Source: Haloplanus sp. XH21
GTDB lineage: Archaea; Halobacteriota; Halobacteria; Halobacteriales; Haloferacaceae
NCBI RefSeq assembly: GCF_023276355.1
Contig: NZ_JALLPL010000001.1
Coordinates: 124,001-188,000, forward strand
Direction: 5' to 3'
DNA length: 64,000 nt
Under the pieces are notes generated by a model. That model ran no database searches, was not told the DNA's origin, and saw only the letters and a list, made by a program, of their open reading frames with translations. The translations under genes were made by a program, and so were the position numbers. Every line of letters begins with the position of its first letter. The stretch's first letter is position 1. Below, piece after piece: positions 24,172-31,335 of this stretch.

Positions 24172-24743
24172 CAGTTACCCTCCATCTGGGCCTCGCGTTC
24201 CTGTCGCTCCTCCTCGAGCCAGCCGTGTTTGCCGAGACCGGGCTGTTTCGCCGTCAGTCCGATCTTGCTGTCCCGGGGGTTGCGTTCGTCGATGCTCTTG
24301 GTGACGATGCGCACCCGGACCTCGTCGTCGACGCCGAGGGTGCGATTCGTCTCCGTCGAGGCGAGCTGCTGGTTCTCGCCGTCGTAGGCGAGATATTCGT
24401 CGGAGATCTGCGAGACGTGGAGCAGGCCGTCGACGGGACCGATCCCGACGAACGCCCCGAACTCCACGACTTCGACGACCGTACCGTCGACGACCTCCTG
24501 CATCTGTGGGTCGAAGGTGATGGCGTCGAACTCGGCCTCGTAGTAGACGCCGGGGCGGTTGGGCAGCACGGCGCCGTCGCCGATGTCGTGGACTTCGACC
24601 ACGCTCACGACGCTCCCCACCTCCTCGTCCATCCGGCCTTCGAGTTTGTCTTGGAGCAGGCGCTTTACCCGCTCGGGCGTCACGTCGGCGAGGTGCCGTG
24701 GGGGCACCTCGACTGTGTCCTTGAGTCGTACCCGTTTGTACAT
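24171..24743 (-). CDS. rpo7: DNA-directed RNA polymerase subunit Rpo7 (E')
   Basis: A 190-residue subunit forming the RNA polymerase stalk with Rpo4. The N-terminal RNP domain begins MYKRVRLKDTVEVPP, and the S1 domain has GTVVEVVEFGAFVGIGPVDG and LLHVSQISDEYL. A basic C-terminal part (DSKIGLTAKQPGLGKHGW) completes it. Length and motifs are as in other archaea. It lies 1 nt downstream of the PIN-domain gene in the same operon. Confidence 0.97.
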   Translation of the reverse strand: MYKRVRLKDTVEVPPRHLADVTPERVKRLLQDKLEGRMDEEVGSVVSVVEVHDIGDGAVLPNRPGVYYEAEFDAITFDPQMQEVVDGTVVEVVEFGAFVGIGPVDGLLHVSQISDEYLAYDGENQQLASTETNRTLGVDDEVRVRIVTKSIDERNPRDSKIGLTAKQPGLGKHGWLEEERQEREAQMEGN

Positions 24744-24744
24744 G

Positions 24745-25131
24745 CTAAGGTTGTGTTATGTTCAGTGTGTTCCGACCCCTTAAACCGATTACCCGAACGC
24801 CGCGTTCGAGCAGGCGGTCACGAAGGGGACCGTCATTCGTCACGACGTACTCGCAGTCGCCCCGTTCGGCGAGTTCGACGAGCGCGTCGTCGGCGTACGA
24901 TTCGTCAGTCTCCACCACACGGCACCGTTCGGCGAGGTCGCGACCCACGCTCGCCGCGGTGGCCTCCTCACCGGCACCCGTCGCCAGCGACTCCAGTTCC
25001 TCGATGACTGCGGTCGGGGCGACGAACGCCACGTCGTCGAGCAGGCGTTCGAGCTCGTCGAACACCCGCACGTCGCATTCGACCGGCATCATGAGGGCAC
25101 TGGTGTCCATGGCAACGAGTGTCTCCGTCAC
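24745..25131 (-). CDS. PIN-domain protein (archaeal VapC9/Fcf1-like)
   Basis: A 128-residue putative Mg-dependent RNase. MDTSALMMP gives the first PIN Asp, VIEELESLA the Glu, and [17 protein letters not shown] the acidic C-terminal site. GTG at 25131 overlaps the eIF2 gamma TGA (GTGA) and is used here; ATG at 25110 (MDTSALMMP) is an equally good alternative. Its place between eIF2 gamma and rpo7 is conserved in Euryarchaeota, which argues for a housekeeping role such as rRNA maturation over a toxin. The target is not known. Confidence 0.88.
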   Translation of the reverse strand: MTETLVAMDTSALMMPVECDVRVFDELERLLDDVAFVAPTAVIEELESLATGAGEEATAASVGRDLAERCRVVETDESYADDALVELAERGDCEYVVTNDGPLRDRLLERGVRVIGLRGRNTLNITQP

Positions 25132-26360
25132 GTCAGGGTGCCGATACCGATGAGCCGCCAGCGCGCGCCGACGCGGCGGTTGATGGCGATCTGTGTCCCC
25201 GGCTCCGCGCAGACGGGGCGTTTCAGCGATACCTCGCACTCGCCCGATCGGGCACTGGTGACCGCGCCGACGGTCGTCGCGGTGCCGACGGTGAGCATCA
25301 GCGGTTCGCCGGTCGAGATCTCCTCGATCTCCTCTTCCTCTTCGCCGACGACGCGGTCCAGCAGTTCGACCTCCATCTCGAAGGCCTCGTGGGTTGGCGG
25401 GAGCGTCCCCGGTTCACCCGCGACCTGCCCCGCGAGCGCGTCGCCTTTCGTGAGCGACGGATCGAGACCGGTACCGACGCCGAGAAGGCCACCGGGGCGG
25501 GCCGCGTCGACCGACTGGTTGCCCGCCTGCAGCGAGCGCACGTCGGTCGTGATGGGTCGCCATTCGGTCTGGCCCTCTTCCTCGACTTCGCGGCCGGGCC
25601 GGAGTTCGAGTTCGTCGTCGACCTCGAGCGTCCCCTCGACGAGACTGCCGCCGACGACGCCGCCTTTCAGGTCCTCCCAGGTCGTCCCCGGGCGGTTGAT
25701 GTCGAAACTCCGCGCGACGAACATCCGGGCCGCGTCGGCCTCGTCGCGGTCCGGCGTCGGGATTTCCTCTTCGATCGCGTTGATGAGGAGGTCCATGTTG
25801 ACCTCCTGCTGAGCGCTGATCGGGACGATCGGCGCCCCCTCGGCGACCGTGCCCTCGACGAAGGATTCGATCTGCTCGCGGTTCCGGATCGCCTGCTCGC
25901 GGTCCACGAGGTCGATCTTGTTCTGGGCGATGACGATGTTCTCGACGCCGATGATGTCGAGCGCCATCAGGTGTTCCTCGGTCTGGGCCTGCGGAACGGG
26001 ATCCGCCGCGCTGATCACGAGGACGGCGCCGTCCATGAGCGCGGCGCCCGAGAGCATCGTCGCCATCAGCGTCTCGTGGCCCGGCGCGTCGACGAAGGAG
26101 ACCGTGCGGATCGGTTCGCTCTCCGACCCGTCGGGACACGTTTCGTCGACGGTGAAACACTCGGGCGCGTCGAGGTCGGGACACCGACGGAACGTCGCGT
26201 CGGCATACCCCAACCGAATCGAGATCCCGCGTTTCATCTCCTCGGAGTGCTGGTCCGTCCACGACCCGCTGAGGGCCTGGACCAGCGTCGTCTTTCCGTG
26301 ATCGACGTGGCCGACGAGACCGATGTTCACCTCCGGTTGCTGGGGTGTTTCCTTCGCCAT
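25128..26360 (-). CDS. eif2g: Translation initiation factor 2 subunit gamma
   Basis: A 410-residue GTPase core of aIF2, which brings Met-tRNAi to the 30S subunit. G1 is GHVDHGKTT, switch I contains [10 protein letters not shown], a zinc knuckle [17 protein letters not shown] follows, G3 is DAPGHE and G4 is AQNKIDLV. Beta-barrel domains 2 and 3 fill the C-terminal half, including the conserved [13 protein letters not shown]. The start at 26360 ([12 protein letters not shown]) is the conserved one. It is divergent from the ITPase gene; about 115 nt between starts hold both promoters. First gene of the PIN-rpo7-spt4 operon. Confidence 0.98.
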   Translation of the reverse strand: MAKETPQQPEVNIGLVGHVDHGKTTLVQALSGSWTDQHSEEMKRGISIRLGYADATFRRCPDLDAPECFTVDETCPDGSESEPIRTVSFVDAPGHETLMATMLSGAALMDGAVLVISAADPVPQAQTEEHLMALDIIGVENIVIAQNKIDLVDREQAIRNREQIESFVEGTVAEGAPIVPISAQQEVNMDLLINAIEEEIPTPDRDEADAARMFVARSFDINRPGTTWEDLKGGVVGGSLVEGTLEVDDELELRPGREVEEEGQTEWRPITTDVRSLQAGNQSVDAARPGGLLGVGTGLDPSLTKGDALAGQVAGEPGTLPPTHEAFEMEVELLDRVVGEEEEEIEEISTGEPLMLTVGTATTVGAVTSARSGECEVSLKRPVCAEPGTQIAINRRVGARWRLIGIGTLT

Positions 26361-26476
26361 TGAGAGTAATCTTGGAGGAAATTCGCTTCCTGCCGGTGAT
26401 AAAGTTGCTGTTCTCCGACGCAGAGCGGTGCCGGCACAACCGACGCCTCTTTGCACCGACCGACCGGACGGCCGGT

Positions 26477-27103
26477 ATGCTCCGGTACGTCACGACCAAC
26501 GCGGGGAAGGTCCGCGAGGCCCGCGACTATCTCGACGACGGCGTCGCCCAACTCGATTTCGACTACCCCGAGATACAGGCGCCGGACCTGAAACCGATCG
26601 CCGCCCGCGGCGCCCGAGCGGCGTATCGGCACGCCGGCGAACCGGTCCTCGTCGACGACGCCGGCCTGTTCGTCGACGGCCTCGACGGCTTCCCCGGTCC
26701 CTACTCCTCGTACGTCGAGGAGACGCTCGGCATCCGCCGCGTCAGCGAACTCGCCCGCGACGACGCTGCGCCGGACCCGGCACGCGCCGCGTTCCGCTGC
26801 GTGCTCGCCTACTGCGATGGCGAGTCGTTCGACGCGAGTCCGGACCCGATCGACCGGGCCGACCGCGCGGCCGCCGCCGCGGCGGACCAGAACGACGAGA
26901 CGGCCGACCTACCCGTCAAACTCTTCGAGGGCGTCGTTCGCGGGCGGATGGTCGAAGCGCGTGGCGAGGGCGGGTTCGGCTACGATCCCGTGTTCGAACA
27001 CGACGGAACGACGTTCGCGGAGATGACGGCCGCCGAGAAAAACGCCATCTCACACCGCGGGCGGGCGCTAGAGAAGTTCGCCGAGTGGTACGCGGGCCGG
27101 TGA
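26477..27103 (+). CDS. Non-canonical purine NTP pyrophosphatase (XTP/dITP; RdgB/HAM1 family)
   Basis: A 208-residue enzyme hydrolysing ITP, dITP and XTP to the monophosphate and PPi, cleaning the nucleotide pool. [15 protein letters not shown] is the substrate-binding start, [12 protein letters not shown] and [14 protein letters not shown] are family motifs, and [15 protein letters not shown] with [16 protein letters not shown] closes the active site. An insertion of about 20 residues ([20 protein letters not shown]) makes it longer than the usual 185-190. The start at 26477 begins at the first beta strand; earlier in-frame ATGs overlap the eIF2 gamma promoter. Confidence 0.93.
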   Translation: MLRYVTTNAGKVREARDYLDDGVAQLDFDYPEIQAPDLKPIAARGARAAYRHAGEPVLVDDAGLFVDGLDGFPGPYSSYVEETLGIRRVSELARDDAAPDPARAAFRCVLAYCDGESFDASPDPIDRADRAAAAAADQNDETADLPVKLFEGVVRGRMVEARGEGGFGYDPVFEHDGTTFAEMTAAEKNAISHRGRALEKFAEWYAGR

Positions 27104-27110
27104 CCGGCAG

Positions 27111-27587
27111 TCACGCCCGCGGATCCTGATCCGGCCCCGGATACGCGTCGCCGACCACCTGCCGGTAGAGGCCCTCGGCGTCGAACACCGTCGCGAACGC
27201 GCGCGGGTGGCGAACGCTGGTCTCGACGCGGCCACGGATGGCCGTCCCCGCCGACGCCGACAGCAGCGACTCGTCGAGGGTCAGCAGGTGCATCGCCCCG
27301 CCGCGGTAGGCCGAAGCGAGGGCGGGGTGGTCGTCGGGCGGATGATCGACGCGTTCGCAGGCCGGTTCGACGCGATCGCGCCAGTCGGCCGCCAGCGAGT
27401 CGTCGGCGAGGTCGGCGATGACGGCCGCCGCGTCGTCGAGCAACGGGTCGCTGGCCACGAGGGTCATCCACGAATGCCGGCGCACGCAGTCGAGCGCCCG
27501 GCGGGCGTCGCCGCCGACGAGCAGGTCGGCAGCCAGCACGTCGGCGTCGGCGGTCACCCGCGCCGGCGACGGGTCAGCGTCAGTCAT
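27111..27587 (-). CDS. PIN-like haloarchaeal protein
   Basis: A 158-residue protein. ADADVLAADLLVGGDAR at the N-terminus and LLTLDESLLSASAGTAI near residue 105 resemble the first and later acidic strands of the PIN nuclease fold, but ligands are not complete enough to be certain. I recall it as a conserved haloarchaeal DUF (DUF7384-like). Its ATG overlaps the stop of a 33-residue gene upstream by 8 nt, so the two are translationally coupled. That layout would also suit an antitoxin-toxin pair. It converges on the ITPase gene. Confidence 0.6.
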   Translation of the reverse strand: MTDADPSPARVTADADVLAADLLVGGDARRALDCVRRHSWMTLVASDPLLDDAAAVIADLADDSLAADWRDRVEPACERVDHPPDDHPALASAYRGGAMHLLTLDESLLSASAGTAIRGRVETSVRHPRAFATVFDAEGLYRQVVGDAYPGPDQDPRA

Positions 27588-27681
27588 CCTCGCGCTCGCG
27601 ACGCTGGCGGAGCGCCGTAACGACGTCCGCCTCGGTCAGGTCGTAGTCGTCAGCACGGGCAAAGAGGTCGACCCAGGTCAC
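27580..27681 (-). CDS. 33-residue protein coupled to the PIN-like gene
   Basis: A very small acidic protein beginning with GTG (VTWVDLFARADDYDLTEADV, ending RQRREREDD). Its TGA lies inside the start region of the PIN-like gene (8-nt overlap), and codon third positions are GC-rich as in real genes. The sequence reads as two short amphipathic helices. The arrangement of a tiny helical protein directly ahead of a PIN-like protein recalls antitoxin-toxin modules, but no DNA-binding motif is seen. Below usual gene-calling thresholds. Confidence 0.6.
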   Translation of the reverse strand: MTWVDLFARADDYDLTEADVVTALRQRREREDD

Positions 27682-27748
27682 GGCTCGTCGTGTGTTCCGG
27701 AGGGTGAAAGAGTTGCTGCCAACGTTCCTGACGGCGGGATGGCCGAGT

Positions 27749-27826
27749 ATAGGGATATCGGAAGTCCGCGGAGATTCTCGACGGGAGAGGCCGCCGAGAA
27801 TCCCTGTACAGTGACGATACCCCCTA
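27749..27826 (+). repeat. Palindromic element, copy E (E/F subtype)
   Basis: ATAGGGATATCGGAAGTCCG and a right end CAGTGACGATACCCCCTAT form the outer arms. Inside, GATTCTCG (27773-27780) pairs perfectly with CGAGAATC (27794-27801). The sequence GAGATTCTCG and the right arm CAGTGACGAT are shared with the copy at 50662, and GGAAGTC is shared with copies C and D. It lies in a 418-nt gene-free region, just upstream of a TATA box and a candidate non-coding RNA. Confidence 0.55.
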
Positions 27827-27867
27827 TGAATGTCTGACGCATATTTAAGTCAGGGGATGGTAACTGT

Positions 27868-27980
27868 ACGGCCGGGCGCGCACTACCGGCTTCAGTTCCC
27901 ATCCTCCCCACCCGCGCGCCCGGCACACCCCACTGGCACCTCGGTGCTCGGCGCCGTTTTCCCCCCACGGCGCCGCCTTC
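27868..27980 (+). ncRNA. Candidate structured non-coding RNA
   Basis: A TATA-like TATTTAAGT at 27842-27850 predicts a transcript starting near 27868-27871. Exactly there begins GCCGGGCGCGC (27871-27881), whose perfect reverse complement GCGCGCCCGGC lies at 27914-27924. Two more hairpins follow: GCACC/GGTGC near 27937-27947 and GGCGCCGT / ACGGCGCC around a pyrimidine loop near 27950-27974. No start codon or coding pattern fits. I do not recognise SRP, RNase P, tRNA, C/D or H/ACA signatures. The 3' end is a guess, and the stretch to 28099 holds no gene that I can see. Confidence 0.4.
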
Positions 27981-28099
27981 GGTGACGAACGACTCCGGAG
28001 CGGAAGTCCACACGCTCACGGGGCCGGGCACCGAGCCAGGGTGACCGGTTCACCGGCCGATCGGTCAGAGCGACGACTCAAAAACGGAGCCAACACGCG

Positions 28100-28435
28100 T
28101 TAGTGTTCGATCTCGATCGTGGTTCCCTGCGTCGCGTCCTCGAGGACGGGCAGTCGAACCTCGAGGATTCCGTTGTGATAGGTCGCCGAGATGTCCTCGA
28201 CGTCGACCGACTTGGGGAACCGGAACCGGCGGTGGTAGGTCCGCCGGTGCGACCGCGATTCGTCCGTGTGTTCGGCGGCGATGTTGAGGACGCCGTCGTC
28301 CCACGTCACGTCGATTTCGGCGGGGTCGAACCCCGGCATCTCGACGCTCAGGACGAACTCGTCGTCCGCCTCGTACAGTTCGCAGTCGTTGCTGCCGGTT
28401 TCGAACAACTGACTCGGGAAGCCGAGACCACCCAT
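28100..28435 (-). CDS. Hsp20 / alpha-crystallin small heat-shock protein
   Basis: A 111-residue ATP-independent holdase chaperone. The alpha-crystallin domain reads YEADDEFVLSVEMPGFDPAEI, then VTWDDGVLNIAAEHTDE, FRFPKSVDVEDISATYHNGILEVRLPV, the last containing the A-x-x-x-NGILEVRLP signature (quoted segments shortened: NGILEVRLPV is diagnostic). The N-terminal arm is only about 15 residues and no IxI tail is evident, so large oligomers may form differently. ATG at 28435 is the only start in this frame after an upstream stop. A strong TATA box (28510-28519) about 80 nt upstream implies a 5' leader of about 50 nt, unusual among these leaderless neighbours and possibly regulatory. Confidence 0.92.
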   Translation of the reverse strand: MGGLGFPSQLFETGSNDCELYEADDEFVLSVEMPGFDPAEIDVTWDDGVLNIAAEHTDESRSHRRTYHRRFRFPKSVDVEDISATYHNGILEVRLPVLEDATQGTTIEIEH

Positions 28436-28509
28436 CCAGGAACTCGCGGGACTCGGCTGCAGAGCTATGGCTGTTCACCTCGATTGCAACGGGATGTTGC
28501 TTGCGGTTC

Positions 28510-28519
28510 TATATAAATC
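28510..28519 (-). promoter_or_regulatory. TATA element of the hsp20 gene
   Basis: Read on the minus strand the sequence is GATTTATATAG, a near-consensus archaeal TATA box. Transcription would start near 28485, leaving roughly 50 nt of leader before the ATG at 28435. Heat-shock genes in haloarchaea are controlled by alternative TFB/TBP and repressors acting at such elements; that is known for the class and not shown here. Confidence 0.6.
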
Positions 28520-29164
28520 TTACTCCGAAAAGGCCGGGAGATCCAGCTCCGCAATCGACGGCGAGACGTCGTATTTCGCCTCCATCTCGGCCATATACGC
28601 GGGGAGTTGGGACAGATCCACGTCGTCGGGGTTCGGTTGGTCTGCGCCGACGTGAATCTCGCCGGCGGCGTCCTCGACGTACACGTCGTCGGCGTAGCCA
28701 GCGGTCGCGTTGGGGAACGTGGGGTCGCTCCGTCGCTCCGGCGTCGCCGGGGCGTCCGGCAGGTCGTCCGGGCGGAACGCGCCGAGCGGATCCTCGCGAG
28801 TGACGCCGTGGCGCTCGAAAAAGGCCCGGTGGCGCTCGAGATGGGGGTCGAGTCCCGCGGCGGGGAACTCCATCAACTCCGTCCAGCCGTGGATCCAGAA
28901 ATCGAGGTTGGCCATGACGTGGACGCATTCGCGGGCGCCCGCCTCGGGGTTTCCCTCGTCCAAGGCGACCCGGTAGCCGTCGATGAGGCCGTCGAACAGG
29001 GACGCGAAATACGCGCGCCGCTCGTCGGCGTGGCCAGGGGCGCTCCGGTCGGTGAAAACGTCGACGTGAACGCTGACGAGTCGGCGCTGGGCGATGGCCG
29101 CGAAGCGCTCGGACGTGAGCGCGCGTTTGGCCAGCCAGTGGTGACGGTCCTGATCGAGTAACAC
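28520..29164 (-). CDS. Haloarchaeal conserved helical protein (DUF6149-like)
   Basis: A 214-residue cytoplasmic protein, mostly helical, resembling the haloarchaeal family DUF6149. Recognisable stretches are HHWLAKRALTSERFAAIAQR near the N-terminus, FASLFDGLIDGYRVALDEG and CVHVMANLDFWIHGWTELME. A low-complexity Pro/Asp middle and an acidic end (VSPSIAELDLPAFSE) follow. The start is GTG at 29164, about 29 nt after CTTATTCC on the minus strand, so leaderless. No function is known. Its stop is adjacent to the hsp20 TATA box. Confidence 0.65.
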   Translation of the reverse strand: MLLDQDRHHWLAKRALTSERFAAIAQRRLVSVHVDVFTDRSAPGHADERRAYFASLFDGLIDGYRVALDEGNPEAGARECVHVMANLDFWIHGWTELMEFPAAGLDPHLERHRAFFERHGVTREDPLGAFRPDDLPDAPATPERRSDPTFPNATAGYADDVYVEDAAGEIHVGADQPNPDDVDLSQLPAYMAEMEAKYDVSPSIAELDLPAFSE

Positions 29165-29521
29165 GGGCGGTGGTGAACCGTCGAGCGGAATAAGTGCCGA
29201 ACCGAACCGGTTAGGGTCGGGCGGGGGAGTCCCGTTCGACAGCCGGGCTCTCGACGCGCTGGCAGTTACCGGCGGCTCCGTAGCAGCCCGGACCGAGTGA
29301 GACGACAGCCGCCGCCGTCGTTTCCGTAACCGATCGCGGATATGTTGGAAGAAACGCCATCCTCAGCCCGAAGCAGTGCTGATCGAACCCGGGACCATCT
29401 ATATTTTCGACGACGCGGCCTGACAACACGTCCAGCCGCTGGGGCCGCGCGAATAGCCGGGGAGAGCTGGCGTCGCCAATCGTCGGAAGGAACGCAGCTG
29501 GTCGAGACGAAGAGTGGAAAG
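29165..29521. other. Gene-free flank left of the integrated element
   Basis: About 357 nt between the DUF6149-like gene and attL. Frames open here run across the attL boundary in AT-poor, unconserved sequence and do not look coding. The first 40 nt contain the DUF6149-like promoter. I see no RNA gene or repeat. Confidence 0.5.
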
Positions 29522-29567
29522 AGCCTAGGCCGGAATTTGAATCCGGGGTCTCGTCCTTACCAAGGAC
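29522..29567 (-). other. attL: partial tRNA-Thr copy
   Basis: AGCCTAGGCC through CTTACCAAGGAC repeats the 3' half of the tRNA-Thr gene (acceptor 3' strand, T arm, variable region, anticodon stem-loop) with three substitutions. Two of these, in the T arm, would weaken pairing. The 19 nt TCTCGTCCTTACCAAGGAC at the anticodon end are identical, suggesting the crossover lies there. The 5' half of a tRNA is missing, so this is an attachment-site remnant and not a gene. Confidence 0.9.
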
Positions 29568-29745
29568 TTTTTCGAGATCGCCCCAAATCGGCCGCTTCAC
29601 GGCCAATATTGCTGGTTCTCGGCTGAGGTCGAACCTTCTCATCCCGAAATAACTGACCGATCCTATAAATAAACAATGGTACACTCTCGGGAGTCACAGG
29701 AGCACGTTCCAGATAACAACCCACCGAACCAGCAATCACCCACCA

Positions 29746-30255
29746 CTAAAGACCCAAAATCGATTCACTATCCGGCATCGGATTCAGCGAGGAAATCGGC
29801 ACCAGATAGTTATAGTGGCCAAACTGTGACTGCCTTCGCTTTCCATTGAGAACCATCTCCTTCGTAGCTGTCCCCAAGAACGTCACAGTCCGGCCCTCCA
29901 GATGCCCAAGAACATAGTAATCAGCATTAACACGATACTCCTTCACCGGTAACGCGTGAGGCTCCTTCTGGCTGGTCTTCACATCAATCGTCCGCTCAAC
30001 ACCCTCGATGGAGGCCTCAAAATCAATACCTCCATCTGACCACGCTACGACTTCAGTATCGACCTGTAGATCAGCATAGATAGCGAACGCAATCTCACCC
30101 ATAGCCCCAACCGTATGGCGGTCATCTGGCTCTACTCCCCAGGTATCCGAATCATTATCCCAGCCATTGTTCTCTTCGAACGACTGGTTCCGTTCCTTTG
30201 CTATCTTAGAGGCAAGCCGGGCGTATCGGGGCGGTACTTCGACAGAAACGGTCAT
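29746..30255 (-). CDS. PD-(D/E)XK-like nuclease candidate
   Basis: A 169-residue protein. VGAMGEIAFAIYADLQVD, then DGGIDFEASIEGVERTIDVKTSQ, gives the E...D-x(n)-DVK arrangement of a restriction-endonuclease-like core. YVLGHLEGRTVTFLGTATKEM resembles the strand following it in mobile-element nucleases. Such proteins occur as solitary genes in archaeal viruses and plasmids and may cut foreign or recombination DNA; the role here is inferred. ATG at 30255 overlaps the stop of a 25-residue frame. First gene inside attL. Confidence 0.6.
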   Translation of the reverse strand: MTVSVEVPPRYARLASKIAKERNQSFEENNGWDNDSDTWGVEPDDRHTVGAMGEIAFAIYADLQVDTEVVAWSDGGIDFEASIEGVERTIDVKTSQKEPHALPVKEYRVNADYYVLGHLEGRTVTFLGTATKEMVLNGKRRQSQFGHYNYLVPISSLNPMPDSESILGL

Positions 30256-30329
30256 TCGTGTACCTCACCTCCAGTTTGGAAACTGGTGAGTTCGTCGAGA
30301 AGTCCGTGCCACGAGACACTGGACGGCAT
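30252..30329 (-). CDS. 25-residue frame coupled to the nuclease-like gene
   Basis: MPSSVSWHGLLDELTSFQTG plus five residues, ending in TGA that overlaps the next gene's ATG (ATGA). Such overlap often marks a genuine coupled small gene, for instance an immunity peptide. Its size means chance cannot be excluded, and no homologue is recognised. Confidence 0.35.
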   Translation of the reverse strand: MPSSVSWHGLLDELTSFQTGGEVHE

Positions 30330-30637
30330 ATCTGGTCTGTCACCGGAAACAGCCAAAATCCTGTGGGTTCAATCCAGATCGGCGTATGCTGTCAGAACCG
30401 TAGGCAAAGAAACACCAGACAGCGGCCACCTCGCAGATCGCGCTATTGTGTTCTATAAATAACGACATCTGCGAGGTAGGTTGCCTGTTAGTTGAGCCGA
30501 CCCCTGGGTTAAAATTCGGAGCACGGTCCAACGAGGCTGTCAGCACCCCGGCGCAGTCCAGACCTTATCCAGAAGCCTTTGCGCACGTAGCCGATTATTC
30601 GAACTACACTGATCCAAGTCCCTGATCGATCAAAACG
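30330..30637. other. Intergenic region with 11-bp inverted repeat around a TATA-like site
   Basis: No gene is seen in these 308 nt. ACCTCGCAGAT (30428-30438) and ATCTGCGAGGT (30467-30477) are perfect inverted repeats separated by 28 nt that include TCTATAAATAA. This could be an operator enclosing a promoter or a recombinase arm site. The last 60 nt presumably hold the promoter of the VTT-family gene. Confidence 0.5.
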
Positions 30638-31321
30638 ATGTTCTTTACTCGGTTTCGGTCGCACTGGATGTTGATGCCAACTTGGCAAAGACGGACACTC
30701 CAGATTCTCCCTCTATTCGGCCTCGTCTTTGTCATCGGTGTTCACTGGTTATATTCGCCAGCGGCCTTATTCGAGAATCTCGACGAACGTGGATGGATGC
30801 TCGTAGCCGTTGGCGTGACTATCTTCTATCTGATTCGTCCCTTCGTACTCTGGCCGCTGAGCCTCGCCTCTGTGTTCCTCGGGTATCTCGTCGGATTTCC
30901 GAGTGGCGTGCCGCTCGTCTTGACTGGAACCTTGGTCACGTGTTTCCCGCCGTTCCTTCTCGCAGACTACTTTCAGGATGTGAATGGCTACGTCTCACAG
31001 ATCTCGGCAACTGGTGAGTCTATTGTGACGACGACAGGCGAACTTCGGGGGATGGTCGCCGCTCGACTATCACCCGCGCCCGCAGATAGTGTCTCCATTG
31101 GCGCTGGCTTGGCCGGTATCTCCAGTTGGTACTTTGCGCTCGGGACTCTCATCGGTGAACTACCCTGGGCTATCTTCTACGTCACTATCGGACAATCACT
31201 CCAAAGCTTCTCTTCGGGTACAGTTCAGACGGTCAATATCGAGTTCCTGCTGATCGTCAGTTGCATTGCAGTGCTTCTGTTAGCACGACCGATCTACCAA
31301 TTTATATTCCAAACCCAGTAG
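30638..31321 (+). CDS. VTT/DedA (TVP38/TMEM64) family membrane protein
   Basis: A 227-residue membrane protein. FVLWPLSLASVFLGYLVGFPSG is the conserved re-entrant region of the VTT/SNARE-associated domain, and LAGISSWYFALGTLIGELPWAIFYVTIG with a Gly-Pro-like break is the second. DedA/VTT proteins act as lipid scramblases or transporters, including of polyprenyl phosphates in bacteria. In this island it could recycle or flip the polyprenyl-phosphate carrier used by the UbiA-type enzyme at 32951. It lies on the opposite strand to the UPF0104-PHP-UbiA operon, converging on it. Confidence 0.8.
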   Translation: MFFTRFRSHWMLMPTWQRRTLQILPLFGLVFVIGVHWLYSPAALFENLDERGWMLVAVGVTIFYLIRPFVLWPLSLASVFLGYLVGFPSGVPLVLTGTLVTCFPPFLLADYFQDVNGYVSQISATGESIVTTTGELRGMVAARLSPAPADSVSIGAGLAGISSWYFALGTLIGELPWAIFYVTIGQSLQSFSSGTVQTVNIEFLLIVSCIAVLLLARPIYQFIFQTQ

Positions 31322-31335
31322 CGAACCAGCTTAAA

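Noticed and set aside
29522-29567. A second functional tRNA-Thr gene
   Set aside because: Only the 3' half is present and the T arm carries substitutions; it is an attachment-site remnant.
29211-29684. 157-residue minus-strand frame across attL
   Set aside because: It spans the junction between chromosome and element and has no conserved pattern.
29676-29846. Plus-strand small frame starting after CCTATAAATAAAC
   Set aside because: The TATA-like element is only about 12 nt from the ATG, too close, and the frame overlaps the nuclease-like gene on the other strand.
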